A stretch of DNA of 64,000 nt from B10-G9 sp964627755 (GCA_964627755.1 CAZVIH010000066.1:1-64000), one strand, 5' to 3'; shown: positions 17,081 to 26,648, counted from the stretch's first letter. The notes: a model not told the origin generated them from the sequence alone. Numbers and translations are program-made.

Positions 17081-18007
17081 GTGACTGAAGAAATTCGTGG
17101 ACGAGTGATCCAAGCTCAATCCGGTTTTTTCAGCGTTGAAATCGGGGAGAAGGTCGTTGTCTGTCAACTTAGAGGCCGACTGAAAAAGGGCCGCAAGTTG
17201 GCTGATATTGTTGCTATTGGCGATTGGGTCATCATCACGGAACAGGAAGATGACAAAGGTATGATAGAAGAGGTTGAACCCCGCCAGGGAATGCTTTACC
17301 GTATGGCGCCAACAGCTCGGGGGGAATTCAAGCAGATCATCATTGCCAACCCCGATCAGGCTGTCTTTGTTTTTTCAGTTGCCCAACCTGAACCTCGCCT
17401 TCCCATGTTGGATCGTTTTCTTGTCATCGCTGAAAGAGAGTCAATTGATATTTTGATTGTTGCTAACAAGATCGACCTTGTCGGAATGGGAAAAGCCAAG
17501 GAATACTTCCAACGTTATCAAAAGATCGGGTACCGGGTTTTTTACACCTCGGCGGTGAGGAATCGGGGGATTAATCAACTGAAGAAACACCTGATCGGGA
17601 AGACCAGTGTTTTTGCAGGTCCTTCTGGTTCTGGAAAAACCAGCATCCTGAATGCCATTCAGCCAGGCCTGGGTTTGGAAGTCAAAGAAGTCAGTGAAAC
17701 AACCCAAAAAGGGAAACATACAACAGTATCCAGAAGACTTGTTCCTTTGAGCGATGGAGGATACATCGCAGACACCCCGGGATTAAAAGCGCTCGATCTT
17801 TGGGATATCACCCCGGAAGAAGTGGATGGCTATTTTCCAGAAATCCATGAGGCGCTGTTAAATTGCAAGTTTAGTGATTGCACACATACCCATGAACCAG
17901 GCTGTGCCGTGATCAAGGCCATTAAGAATAAAAAAATCCACCCGGAGCGCTACCAGTCTTATCTGCGTATGAGGGAAGTTGAAGAAGACAAGATACCATG
18001 GTTTTAA
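17081..18007 (+). CDS. rsgA: Ribosome small subunit-dependent GTPase
   Basis: 308 aa. An OB-fold N-terminus precedes a circularly permuted GTPase: the G4 NKID (ANKIDL) comes before G1 GPSGSGKTS, and then G3 DTPG (IADTPGLKAL). The C-terminus has the zinc-binding Cys/His set CKFSDCTHTHEPGC. RsgA helps mature and check the 30S subunit. GTG start at 17081 with AAGGTG a few bases upstream; ATG codons downstream would cut the OB fold. The next gene starts 10 nt before its stop. Confidence 0.95.
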   Translation: MTEEIRGRVIQAQSGFFSVEIGEKVVVCQLRGRLKKGRKLADIVAIGDWVIITEQEDDKGMIEEVEPRQGMLYRMAPTARGEFKQIIIANPDQAVFVFSVAQPEPRLPMLDRFLVIAERESIDILIVANKIDLVGMGKAKEYFQRYQKIGYRVFYTSAVRNRGINQLKKHLIGKTSVFAGPSGSGKTSILNAIQPGLGLEVKEVSETTQKGKHTTVSRRLVPLSDGGYIADTPGLKALDLWDITPEEVDGYFPEIHEALLNCKFSDCTHTHEPGCAVIKAIKNKKIHPERYQSYLRMREVEEDKIPWF

Positions 18008-19893
18008 AACGTAAACTATTATTCTTCATATTATTGGTTTTTATCCTGCTGTTATCCGCCTGCCAGGCGGAGAGATCCCAGCTTATAAACATTCCAGAAA
18101 AAGATCAGGGACCTCTATCTACACCCCTGCCAAGCCCTGTTCCTCAAAAGGTTCTCTCGGTCTGTCTTGGAGAAGAACCAACTTCGCTATTTTTATACGG
18201 GGATCAATCTGCTTCAGCCAGAATAATTCGCCAGGCTATTTATGATTGGACAGTTGCTGACCCAGCTCTTGGTGCGGTATCTGCCCTCCTGGAAGATATC
18301 CCATCTTTACAGAATGGACAGATCAAGGTTTCTGAGACGGAGGTTTTTCCAGGGGAACGTATTGTTGATCATAGGGGAAATCTTACGATCCTGGCAAACG
18401 GCACACAATACCGACCGTCCGGTTGTTATGAACCTTCTTGTGTGGAAACATTTGAAAATCAGAATTCCATTACCTTGGACCAGGTCAGAGTTGAATTTAA
18501 TATTCAACCTGGTATTGCCTGGGCAGATGGTACCCTGATCAGCCCCACAGATTCGGTTTACTCTTATCAGGTCGCTTCACTCATTTACGGCTTGGGCGGT
18601 CCAAAAAAATTGCGTTATTCCTCCAGCTATCAGGTTGGAGAGGATGAAAAGATCTATTGGACAGGACTGCCTGGTTATCTGGGAATTTATTCTTATCCGG
18701 ATCTGTTCTTTGAACCTTTACCAGAACATCTCTGGAAGAATTTAACACTAGATGAACTTCTTACATCTTCTCAGAGTGCCGAACGTCCACTAGCCTGGGG
18801 CGCATATCAGGTTGTGGAATGGGTTCATGGTGACCATATCACACTAGTGCCAAATGACCAAAATTCAATGGTTTTTGAGGGATTACTGGGATTTGATGCC
18901 CTGGTATTCCGTTTTGTTGATAGTGCGGAAGAAGCCCTGGCAGCTTTCCAGGCAGGAGAATGCCAGCTGGTTGCCAATCAACCCGGTCTTTCTGAGTATC
19001 AGGCCGACCTGGTTAAGGGGGAAAAAGACGGTGGTCTGGTTATCTATCATAGCGAGAATAAAGCCTGGGAGCAGCTCAGCTTCGGGATCAATTCCAGGGA
19101 TGCCAGCCGGAATCTGCTGGCGGATCCTGAATTACGTCAGGCCATGGCTAGTTGCATCGACCGGGAAAAGATCGCTTCCTCGCGGCTGGATGCTGACCAG
19201 ATCATTGATGACTTTTTCTCACCTGAACAATCCAGACTTGATGATCTGGATCTAACTTATACATATCAACCAGTAGAATCTGGATTGTTACTGAAGGAAC
19301 TGGGATGGATCGACGTGGATGGGGATCCGGAAACTCCTCGTATAGCGAATGGAGTTGCTGGTGTGACTGACGGAACTATTCTAGAGTTCTCCCTCCTGGC
19401 TGCGGATGTTGATCAGGCAACACCCACAGTCACTTTGATCCAGAGTGATCTGGGATCTTGCGGCATTGGTGTTGAAGTTGAGCTGCTGCCTGTTGGGGAG
19501 CTTCTGGCGCCAGGTCCGGAGGGCCCGATCTTCGGTCGCAAATTCGATCTGGCATATTTTGCCTGGGCTGCTGGAAATTACCAACCCTGTCGTTTATTTA
19601 TTTCAGATGAAATCCCCGGTTTATATCCTTCCTTTCCGAGGGGATGGGGTGGAGTTAATGCGGCAGGATACAACAATGAGAGTTATGATTCCGCTTGTGT
19701 GGAAGTATTAACAACCTTGCCGGATTCGGATACTTATCTGGGCTCTCTTGAAGAGATTCGTACGATCTTTAGAGAAGATTTACCAGCTCTGCCATTATTT
19801 TTTCAGAGAGAAATCATCATTTCAGGACCAGATTTATCAGGTTTAGAAAATGATTCGTTTCCGTTATTTTGGAATATTGAAGCGGTTCAGTGA
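17998..19893 (+). CDS. Family 5 peptide-binding lipoprotein
   Basis: 631 aa. Lipobox LLSAC follows a 20-residue hydrophobic segment, then a Thr/Pro/Ser-rich spacer. The body matches family 5 extracellular solute-binding proteins of peptide and nickel importers: IRQAIYDWTV early, VEFNIQPGIAWADGTLISPTDSVYSYQVA in the first lobe and LRQAMASCIDREKI in the second lobe. It overlaps rsgA by 10 nt and so belongs to that operon, yet the opp importer genes begin 270 nt downstream, suggesting this may be a second binding protein for Opp. The N-terminal lobe has an unusual insertion with two Cys (GCYEPSCVETF). Confidence 0.82.
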   Translation: MVLKRKLLFFILLVFILLLSACQAERSQLINIPEKDQGPLSTPLPSPVPQKVLSVCLGEEPTSLFLYGDQSASARIIRQAIYDWTVADPALGAVSALLEDIPSLQNGQIKVSETEVFPGERIVDHRGNLTILANGTQYRPSGCYEPSCVETFENQNSITLDQVRVEFNIQPGIAWADGTLISPTDSVYSYQVASLIYGLGGPKKLRYSSSYQVGEDEKIYWTGLPGYLGIYSYPDLFFEPLPEHLWKNLTLDELLTSSQSAERPLAWGAYQVVEWVHGDHITLVPNDQNSMVFEGLLGFDALVFRFVDSAEEALAAFQAGECQLVANQPGLSEYQADLVKGEKDGGLVIYHSENKAWEQLSFGINSRDASRNLLADPELRQAMASCIDREKIASSRLDADQIIDDFFSPEQSRLDDLDLTYTYQPVESGLLLKELGWIDVDGDPETPRIANGVAGVTDGTILEFSLLAADVDQATPTVTLIQSDLGSCGIGVEVELLPVGELLAPGPEGPIFGRKFDLAYFAWAAGNYQPCRLFISDEIPGLYPSFPRGWGGVNAAGYNNESYDSACVEVLTTLPDSDTYLGSLEEIRTIFREDLPALPLFFQREIIISGPDLSGLENDSFPLFWNIEAVQ

Positions 19894-20040
19894 AGGAAAT
19901 TAAAAGATAAAGGTGACTTAATACCATACTTGAGGACTGTATTAATCCTATTCTGAAGAATTTGTACAGATATTTCCAGTTTGGTATGGTAGAATGCGTA
20001 TCTGAAATCATCCGAAAACATATTAAATATATAAGAAATC

Positions 20041-20070
20041 TTGGCAATATCTGCCCTAAACATATATAAT
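20041..20070 (+). promoter_or_regulatory. Candidate promoter of the opp operon
   Basis: TTGGCA (20041-20046), 18-nt spacer, TATAAT (20065-20070), about 95 nt ahead of oppD. Further upstream TACCATAC (near 19922) and GTATGGTA (near 19984) form an 8-bp inverted repeat of unknown meaning. No terminator is visible after the preceding binding-protein gene, so some read-through is possible. Confidence 0.55.
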
Positions 20071-20164
20071 TCGAGTTCATTAAATTGGGATAGAAAATCA
20101 TCCGATTATTTTGGCTAAATAACAACCCAGGAATACAATTGCATTAAGGCAGGAGGCAAGGAAA

Positions 20165-21160
20165 TTGGAAGATAGAGAAGTTATTCTTAATATTCAGAAC
20201 ATGAGAACTACTTTTGCAACGCAGGATGGACTGGTTCATGCAGTTAATGGAATTTCCTATCAACTCCATGGGGGAGAAACGATCGGTATTGTTGGAGAAA
20301 GCGGCTGCGGTAAAAGCGTCTCCATGTTGTCTGTCATGCAGTTGCTGGAAGTACCCCCAGCCAAGATCATGGCTGACGCGATCTATTTTAAAGGTGAGAA
20401 TCTCCTAGATTACCATCCCAGCGATATGCGCAAGATCCGGGGCAGTAAAATTGCCATGATCTTCCAGGATCCGATGACCTCACTAAATCCTGTGCTGACG
20501 ATCGGATTTCAGATCAAAGAACCCCTTAAATTACACCTTGGTATGGATGACAATGCCGCAAACGCGAGAGCAGCGGAATTGTTAAAACAGGTGGGCATTC
20601 CGGATGCTGAAAGCCGCCTGAATGATTATCCCCACCAATTTTCGGGAGGTATGCGGCAGCGCGCTATGATCGCTATAGCCCTGGCCTGTAATCCCACTTT
20701 ATTAATTGCCGATGAGCCCACTACATCTCTGGATGTAACCATTCAAGCTCAACTGATTGAATTGGTCAAGGAACTGCAGAATGAATTAGGCATGGCTTTG
20801 ATTTGGATCACTCATGACTTGGGGGTGGTGGCTGGATTGGCTGAACGGGTGATCGTCATGTACGCCGGATTCATAGTTGAAGATGCCCAGGTAGATTCTC
20901 TCTATGAACAACCACGCCATCCATATACGTACGCATTATTAAAATCTCTACCAAAGATCACTGAAGAACCGGGAGAAAAATTGGAAACCATCGAAGGCTT
21001 GCCCCCGGATCTGCTGGAGCTGCCACAAGGCTGCCCTTTTGCCCCGCGCTGTGCTTTCGCAAAAGATAAATGCAGAAATGAAAACCCCGATTTGATCGAA
21101 ATCTCCCTTGACCACAGAATAGCCTGCTGGGTAGACATAACAACAGGAGAGCTTCGATGA
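20165..21160 (+). CDS. oppD: Oligopeptide ABC importer ATPase OppD
   Basis: 331 aa. Walker A GESGCGKS, signature SGGMRQRAMIA, Walker B LLIADEPTTSLDV, His switch WITHDLG, and a C-terminal OppD/F domain with Cys-containing CPFAPRCAFAKDKC, which in some members binds a [4Fe-4S] cluster. Energises peptide import with OppF. Start is TTG 20165, placed 8 nt after a perfect AGGAGG (20151-20156); no better ATG lies nearby. oppF begins in the last 4 nt of this gene. Confidence 0.93.
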   Translation: MEDREVILNIQNMRTTFATQDGLVHAVNGISYQLHGGETIGIVGESGCGKSVSMLSVMQLLEVPPAKIMADAIYFKGENLLDYHPSDMRKIRGSKIAMIFQDPMTSLNPVLTIGFQIKEPLKLHLGMDDNAANARAAELLKQVGIPDAESRLNDYPHQFSGGMRQRAMIAIALACNPTLLIADEPTTSLDVTIQAQLIELVKELQNELGMALIWITHDLGVVAGLAERVIVMYAGFIVEDAQVDSLYEQPRHPYTYALLKSLPKITEEPGEKLETIEGLPPDLLELPQGCPFAPRCAFAKDKCRNENPDLIEISLDHRIACWVDITTGELR

Positions 21161-22164
21161 GTGAGAATAATACTCTTGTTCGGGTTGAAAAATTAGTCAA
21201 ACATTTTCCCATCACCCGGGGAATTCTGTTTCAGAAACAGGTTGGCGCCGTCAAGGCCGTTGACAGCGTTAATTTCTTTATCAAAAAAGGTGAAACCTTG
21301 GGTCTGGTGGGGGAAAGCGGCTGCGGGAAAACAACCACCGGCCGGACCATCCTCCAGCTCCATAAACCCACCTCTGGTGATGTTTACTTCCGGGATATTA
21401 ATTTAACAACAGCCAGTGATAGTAAACTTCGGGAGCTGCGCCGGTATATGCAGATCATTTTCCAAGACCCTTATGCTTCTCTGAATCCCCGCATGACGGT
21501 GGGTCGGATCATTGCTGAACCTCTTGATATTCATAATATTGGAACGGCCAACGAAAGAAAGGAACGCGTCCAGGAACTGCTGCGTTTGGTGGGATTAAAC
21601 CCCTATTTTGTGAACCGCTACCCCCATGAATTCTCTGGCGGGCAGCGACAGCGCATTGGTGTGGCTCGGGCCCTGGCATTGGAACCGGAATTCATTATCT
21701 GCGACGAACCCATCTCAGCCCTGGATGTCTCCATTCAGGCCCAGGTTGTGAACTTACTGGAGGAGCTTCAGGAAAAACTTGGTCTGACCTATCTGTTTAT
21801 CGCTCATGACCTGAGCATGGTCCGGCATATTTCCAACCGCATTGCTGTGATGTACCTGGGCAAAATTGTCGAGCTGGCAGAGCGGGAAGTACTCTTTAAT
21901 AACACCCTGCATCCCTATTCGATTGCCCTGTTATCAGCTGTCCCATTACATAATCCAGCACTGGAACGGGAGCGTAAACGCATCATTCTTAGCGGAGATG
22001 TTCCCAGCCCAGCAAACCCCCCATCCGGGTGTCGCTTCCACACCCGCTGCCCCATTGCGGAGAAGCGCTGTTCAGTGGAGGATCCCGAATTCCGAGAGTA
22101 TGAAAAAGACCACTGGGTTGCCTGTCACTTTGTTGAAAAAGCCCAGCAGAAAATGTTGAATTAA
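21157..22164 (+). CDS. oppF: Oligopeptide ABC importer ATPase OppF
   Basis: 335 aa. Walker A GESGCGKTT, signature SGGQRQRIGVARAL, Walker B IICDEPISALDVS, His switch FIAHDLSM, then the oligopeptide transporter C-terminal domain with CRFHTRCPIAEKRC. ATG overlaps the oppD stop (ATGA), so the two ATPases are made together. The typical OppF feature KHFPITRG with an inserted loop at the N-terminus is present. Confidence 0.94.
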   Translation: MSENNTLVRVEKLVKHFPITRGILFQKQVGAVKAVDSVNFFIKKGETLGLVGESGCGKTTTGRTILQLHKPTSGDVYFRDINLTTASDSKLRELRRYMQIIFQDPYASLNPRMTVGRIIAEPLDIHNIGTANERKERVQELLRLVGLNPYFVNRYPHEFSGGQRQRIGVARALALEPEFIICDEPISALDVSIQAQVVNLLEELQEKLGLTYLFIAHDLSMVRHISNRIAVMYLGKIVELAEREVLFNNTLHPYSIALLSAVPLHNPALERERKRIILSGDVPSPANPPSGCRFHTRCPIAEKRCSVEDPEFREYEKDHWVACHFVEKAQQKMLN

Positions 22165-22215
22165 AATCAACCAATAAATATCCTGCCCAATGTTTTTTAA
22201 GGATTCATCTTGATT

Positions 22216-22249
22216 AAAGGAGGTGATGCCCCTCATAAGAACCCAGTAG
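22216..22249 (+). promoter_or_regulatory. Extended Shine-Dalgarno sequence with tiny leader frame before oppA
   Basis: AAAGGAGGTGAT (22216-22227) matches the known anti-Shine-Dalgarno tail of 16S rRNA over 12 bases. It is followed by an in-frame seven-codon frame, ATG 22226 to TAG 22247-22249 (MPLIRTQ), although the spacing to that ATG is too short for normal initiation. oppA itself starts 50 nt later with its own AAGGAG. It may be a ribosome standby or leader signal; the function is inferred only. Confidence 0.4.
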
Positions 22250-22298
22250 AACGATAACGCAAGAATAGTACTTAATTTATTTTAAGGAGAAGAAAATA

Positions 22299-24032
22299 AT
22301 GAGTAAAAAACTGTTTACGATTATTTCCTTGCTGATATTGGCCAGCCTGGTGTTGTCTGCCTGCGGCCCTAAAGTCAAGGAAGGAACCGTTGCCACAGAA
22401 GATGTGGTAACTAATTATGGCTGGACCGATACAGATATCCCCACCCTCGATCCCCAGTTAGGAGAGGATGAAGTCTCCATCAACTACATTAACAACCTGT
22501 TTGTCCACCTCACTAACTATGATTTGGTGACGTCAGAAGTTATTCCCGAGGCAGCGACCTCCTGGGACATCAGCGACGACAATCTGACCTACACCTTCAC
22601 CCTCCGCACCGATATTCCTTGGGTGAATCACAATCCTGAGACCGGTGAAGTGAAACAGGAAGTGGATGCTGACGGCAATCCCCGTTTCTTGACTGCCCAT
22701 GACTTTGTCTACGGCATAAAACGGGCCTGCGATCCCAACTTGGCTTCCTACTACAGCTCGGTCATCGCCCCCTTCATCGTTGGCTGTGCTGATTACTTGA
22801 ACTATGAAGATCCTGAGAACATCCCGGCTGAGATGTATGATGCCATCGGTGTTTCTGCCCCGGCGGATGACACCTTGGTGGTCAACCTCCCCGAACCGGC
22901 AAGTTTCTTCCTTTCCATGACCCCGATGTGGACCATAACGGCAACCCCGCAGTGGGCTATTGAGGAGTACGGCGATCAGTGGATCGAAGCCGGCAACATC
23001 GTTACCAACGGACGCTATGTACTGCATGAATGGACCCACGGTGTCTCCCGAACGGTTCTGCGCAACCCGCTGATCCCGGAAGACTTGTATGGTAATGGCA
23101 ACGTTGAGAAGATTGAAGTCAATGTTGTTCCTGATGCTTCCACTGGCTATGCCCTCTGGCTCAACAATGAAATTGATGAGGCAGGTATTCCTGACGAGGA
23201 GCTGCAGACTCAATTATCCGAGTTTGCAGACGAAACCGCCCAGGTACCTAGACTGACTGTCTACTACATCGCCTTCCGCACCACCAAGGCTCCTTTTGAT
23301 GACGCTCGCGTCCGCGCTGCTTTCTCGGCAGCATTTGACCGCGCTGCTTTCATCGAAGTAGTTAGGCAAGGATACGGCATTGTCATGAATCACTTTGCGC
23401 CTCCTGGAATGTTCGGTGCTCCCCCCATTGACGAAGTGGGTGTGGGCTTTGATCCCGAATATGCTCGCGAGGAGCTGGCCGCTGCCGGATACCCCGACTG
23501 TGAAGGATTCCCCCAGATCACACTGCTGGGATATAGCGGTCAGGGTACACTGAACTGGATTGAGTTTGCCCAGGCGCAGTGGGAAGAAAATCTGGGCTGC
23601 TCCGCAGATTTGATCCAGATTGAGCAGCAGGATTTCTCTGACCTGCTGACCACCACTTTGGCTGATGACGCTGAAGCTCCCCACATGTGGACCCTTGGTT
23701 GGGGCCCCGACTACCCAGATGAGAATAACTGGGTTGGCGACGTGTTGTACTGCACCACCAACACTCGCGCCAAACGCGCCTGCAGTGATGTCGATGATCT
23801 TATTGTCGAAGCTCGCATTGAGACCGATCCTGCCAAACGAATTGAGATGTATCGTGAGATTGAATCGAAATTCTTTGACAAGGGTGGTGAATTCCCCTTA
23901 ATGCCGCTCTGGTTCAACATCTACTACCTTGCCAGGCACTCCTGGATAGACTATGATTGGGCCGTATTGGGTGGCCAGCAGTGGTATAACTGGACCATTG
24001 ACGCTGAGGCCCAGGCAGCAGCCCGACAGTAA
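22299..24032 (+). CDS. oppA: Oligopeptide-binding lipoprotein OppA
   Basis: 577 aa. Lipobox LVLSAC near residue 21. Family 5 binding protein: TDIPTLDPQLGEDEVSINYINNLF at the N-terminal lobe, AHDFVYGIKRACDP, and DDARVRAAFSAAFDRAAF in the second lobe. Captures peptides outside and hands them to OppBC. Good AAGGAG site before ATG 22299. Its codons are visibly more C-ending and GC-rich than those of neighbours such as the 17998 binding protein, as expected for a highly expressed gene. A strong hairpin with T-run follows, which would keep oppA message higher than the permease message. Confidence 0.92.
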   Translation: MSKKLFTIISLLILASLVLSACGPKVKEGTVATEDVVTNYGWTDTDIPTLDPQLGEDEVSINYINNLFVHLTNYDLVTSEVIPEAATSWDISDDNLTYTFTLRTDIPWVNHNPETGEVKQEVDADGNPRFLTAHDFVYGIKRACDPNLASYYSSVIAPFIVGCADYLNYEDPENIPAEMYDAIGVSAPADDTLVVNLPEPASFFLSMTPMWTITATPQWAIEEYGDQWIEAGNIVTNGRYVLHEWTHGVSRTVLRNPLIPEDLYGNGNVEKIEVNVVPDASTGYALWLNNEIDEAGIPDEELQTQLSEFADETAQVPRLTVYYIAFRTTKAPFDDARVRAAFSAAFDRAAFIEVVRQGYGIVMNHFAPPGMFGAPPIDEVGVGFDPEYAREELAAAGYPDCEGFPQITLLGYSGQGTLNWIEFAQAQWEENLGCSADLIQIEQQDFSDLLTTTLADDAEAPHMWTLGWGPDYPDENNWVGDVLYCTTNTRAKRACSDVDDLIVEARIETDPAKRIEMYREIESKFFDKGGEFPLMPLWFNIYYLARHSWIDYDWAVLGGQQWYNWTIDAEAQAAARQ

Positions 24033-24054
24033 TCCCTAGGAAAACTGTTTTATT

Positions 24055-24088
24055 GGAGGGCGGCAACCGCCGCCCTCCTCTCAATTTT
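24055..24088 (+). terminator. Strong hairpin with T-run between oppA and oppB
   Basis: 10-bp stem GGAGGGCGGC (24055-24064) with GCCGCCCTCC (24069-24078), loop AACC, then TCTCAATTTTT. Either a partial terminator or an mRNA stabiliser at the oppA 3' end; both would raise binding-protein level relative to the permeases. Confidence 0.8.
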
Positions 24089-24110
24089 TCCAGGATCTAA
24101 GCAGGGTAGC

Positions 24111-24136
24111 CTGTTAGGGAAGGCCTTCCCCAACAG
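24111..24136. repeat. 26-bp near-perfect palindrome between oppA and oppB
   Basis: Two 13-base arms, 24111-24123 and 24124-24136, meet without a loop around the 14-bp perfect core GGGAAGGCCTTCCC and have one mismatched pair. It lies 79 nt before the oppB ATG. It may be a protein binding site (dyad) rather than an RNA hairpin because there is no loop. Identity of any regulator is unknown. Confidence 0.6.
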
Positions 24137-24214
24137 ACAAGCCTGGTGAGATACTGAAAGATCGAACAGCGCAGATTAGGCGCTGAAAAAGAGCATCATA
24201 TTGCTGGAGGTTGC

Positions 24215-25186
24215 ATGTTACGATATATTATCCGACGTTTGTTAATCGCTTTACCGGTGGTTTTTCTGGTAATCCTGGCCACCTTTGTGCTGGTGCAGGC
24301 CATGCCAGGCGGCCCATTTGACAGCGTTGGTCAGCGGGCTATGCCTGAAAACATGATCAGGATCCTGGAAAGGCGTTACGGCCTGGACAAGCCGCTCTAT
24401 GAGCAGTTCTTCCGGTACTTTGTGAATATCCTCAAGGGCGATTTTGGACCCATGTTCCGGGAGCCGTCTTCGACGGTGAGTGATATCCTCAGCCGGACCT
24501 TTCCGGTTTCGTTTCAACTGGGATTAATGGCCACGATCTTGGCATTTACAATCGGAATTCCCATTGGCATCATTGCCGCATTGAATCACAATACTGTAAT
24601 CGACTACATCGCCACTTTCTTGGCCGTGATCAGCATTTCCATTCCAGCTCTGGTGCTGGGGCCGGTGCTGATCTATTTTTTCGCCTTAAAACTGCAGTGG
24701 TTCCCAATAGCCTTCTGGGGTGAAAACCCACCCTTTTTCCTGGGGTTGATCCCTCCATTCTCCAAGGATTTTTTCACCCACGCGGCCTTACCGGTCTTTT
24801 CCCTGGGAACTGGGGCAGCAGCTGCCATCGCCCGCTTAACCAGGGCTGGATTGCTGGAAGTACTATCCTCTGATTACATCCGCACAGCCCGGGCCAAGGG
24901 ATTGAAGGAAAGAGTAGTGATTGTTGTCCATGCCCTTAAAAACTCGTTGATCCCGGTAGTTACCATCTTGGGTCCACTGCTGGCCGGTATTTTAACCGGT
25001 GCATTTGTGACTGAAACGATCTTTGCTATTAACGGCATGGGTCGGCGTTTGGTCACCAGCATCGGACAGAGGGAATATTTCTTACAGACCGGATTGGTGC
25101 TAATCTATGGGATTTTGCTTGTCGCGGGAAACCTGCTGGTGGATGTGATGTACGCCTGGTTAGACCCTAGAATTCGTTATGATTAG
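24215..25186 (+). CDS. oppB: Oligopeptide ABC importer permease OppB
   Basis: 323 aa with six hydrophobic helices. Starts MLRYIIRRLLIALPVVFLV, and has RRYGLDKPLYEQFFRYF in the first loop, typical of OppB/DppB, and the EAA-type ATPase contact loop DYIRTARAKGLKERVVIVVHALKN near residue 230. Forms the membrane channel with OppC. Ribosome site CTGGAGG before ATG 24215. Confidence 0.94.
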   Translation: MLRYIIRRLLIALPVVFLVILATFVLVQAMPGGPFDSVGQRAMPENMIRILERRYGLDKPLYEQFFRYFVNILKGDFGPMFREPSSTVSDILSRTFPVSFQLGLMATILAFTIGIPIGIIAALNHNTVIDYIATFLAVISISIPALVLGPVLIYFFALKLQWFPIAFWGENPPFFLGLIPPFSKDFFTHAALPVFSLGTGAAAAIARLTRAGLLEVLSSDYIRTARAKGLKERVVIVVHALKNSLIPVVTILGPLLAGILTGAFVTETIFAINGMGRRLVTSIGQREYFLQTGLVLIYGILLVAGNLLVDVMYAWLDPRIRYD

Positions 25187-25198
25187 GAATGGAGTATT

Positions 25199-26251
25199 AT
25201 GTCACCTGAAAAAGAGCTTGAGAATTTAGCAGATCAAAAAAATTGGCAAGAATATGGAAAAGGACGCAGCCCGTTCCAGGATGCTTTACGGGAGTTCAGG
25301 CGAAACAAGATCGCGGTCGGGGGGGTTATTTTCGTTGTATTAATGCTTCTGGTAGCCATCTTTGCTCCGCTGATCACTCCCTATGATTTTGACCAGCAGA
25401 ATCAAACCAGTAACCGTGAAAACGCTTTCAGCGGCTATGATATCACCACTGATTTTGCCGAGGAAAACTGCCACTGGTACAACACTCCCTTAGAATGGGG
25501 TTGCACCTTCTTCATTGCCGGATCGGACGTATTGGGTCGAGACCTGTGGAGCCGACTGATGTATGGCGCCCGAGTATCACTATCAGTTGCTTTTGCGGCA
25601 TCCTTTGTTTCCCTGACCATCGGCATTCTTTTTGGGACCATATCTGGATATATTGGGGGCAAGACTGATATGCTCATGATGCGGATTGTTGACTTTTTAT
25701 ATGCTATACCGATACTACCAATCATCATAATGATGACAGTTTATTTTAAAGCTTTGGCCCGGAGAGGTGTAACTTCCGGTTTCATGGGCACCCTGATTTT
25801 GTTAAACAAAGCGACGGGAGGTTTATTCTTCGTGTTTGTTGCTATCGGGGCTTTGAACTGGCTGGGGCAGGCCCGCCAGGCCAGGGGCCAGGTCCTTGCT
25901 TTTAAAGAAAAGGAATTCGTGGAAGCAGCCCGGGCGATTGGCGCCAAGGACGGTCATATTATGCTCAAACACCTCCTGCCCAATATCATCGGCCCCCTGC
26001 TGATCGTCGAGTCCATGGCTATTCCGGGATACATTTTTCTAGAAGCCACCCTGAGCTTTATCGGCTTGGGTGTGGATCCACCCACTCCCAGCTGGGGCGC
26101 CATGATCAACGAGGGCTACAGCACCATCAAATCCAACCCGCATCTGGTGCTTTTTCCCGCTGTTACCCTGGGTTTAACAACCTTGGCTTTCAACTTCATG
26201 GGTGACGGCTTGCGAGACGCCTTTGATGCCCGCTTGCGGGGGAGGAAATAA
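25199..26251 (+). CDS. oppC: Oligopeptide ABC importer permease OppC
   Basis: 350 aa. N-terminal cytoplasmic stretch followed by the OppC_N helix (SPFQDALREFRRNKIAVGGVIFVVLMLLVAIFAPLI region, residues 22-60), then an extended external loop with two Cys (residues about 86-100), GSDVLGRDLWSRLMYGARVSL and the contact loop EAARAIGAKDGHIMLKHLLPN. A longer than usual loop (residues about 180-225) precedes that. Partner of OppB, 12 nt downstream of it. Confidence 0.93.
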   Translation: MSPEKELENLADQKNWQEYGKGRSPFQDALREFRRNKIAVGGVIFVVLMLLVAIFAPLITPYDFDQQNQTSNRENAFSGYDITTDFAEENCHWYNTPLEWGCTFFIAGSDVLGRDLWSRLMYGARVSLSVAFAASFVSLTIGILFGTISGYIGGKTDMLMMRIVDFLYAIPILPIIIMMTVYFKALARRGVTSGFMGTLILLNKATGGLFFVFVAIGALNWLGQARQARGQVLAFKEKEFVEAARAIGAKDGHIMLKHLLPNIIGPLLIVESMAIPGYIFLEATLSFIGLGVDPPTPSWGAMINEGYSTIKSNPHLVLFPAVTLGLTTLAFNFMGDGLRDAFDARLRGRK

Positions 26252-26255
26252 GGGC

Positions 26256-26648
26256 ATGAAAAATACAAGACTACTAAGTATATTTGCAGTTGTTATTCTC
26301 CTGTTCATTGTCAGCCTGGCCTGCAACCAGGCCGGAGATATTATTACACCTGCAGAGGCTACTCAGCGCTATGAAGCCACACAATCCGCTGCTGTCAGCG
26401 GAGTGACCGGGGATGCGGAAGGTGCAACCTTCCTGGCAGGGACCGAGGTGTCACTAGCGAGTCGGGAATTCATCATCAATATCGTTAGAAACCCGGGAGA
26501 GACTGATGCTTTTGCATACGGCTATCGGGGTGATGGAGTCACGGTAGAAGGTTCCATACTTCATGATGGTGAGATTTGGTATCTAATCGATACTTTTTCC
26601 GGAACCGGATGGGTGCCGGAAAGCAATTTAGCACCCCTTGAAGATTAG
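26256..26648 (+). CDS. Small lipoprotein with SH3b-like domain
   Basis: 130 aa. Signal peptide ends in SLAC (residue about 21). After a Thr/Ala-rich linker, residues about 60-125 look like a bacterial SH3 domain (VRNPGETDAFAYGYRGDGVTVEG, WYLIDTFSGTGWVPESNL). Probably binds a peptide or wall component outside the cell. It starts 4 nt after the oppC stop with AGGG in between, so it is the last gene of the opp operon, and a terminator follows. An in-frame start at 26202 lies inside oppC and is rejected. Confidence 0.75.
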   Translation: MKNTRLLSIFAVVILLFIVSLACNQAGDIITPAEATQRYEATQSAAVSGVTGDAEGATFLAGTEVSLASREFIINIVRNPGETDAFAYGYRGDGVTVEGSILHDGEIWYLIDTFSGTGWVPESNLAPLED

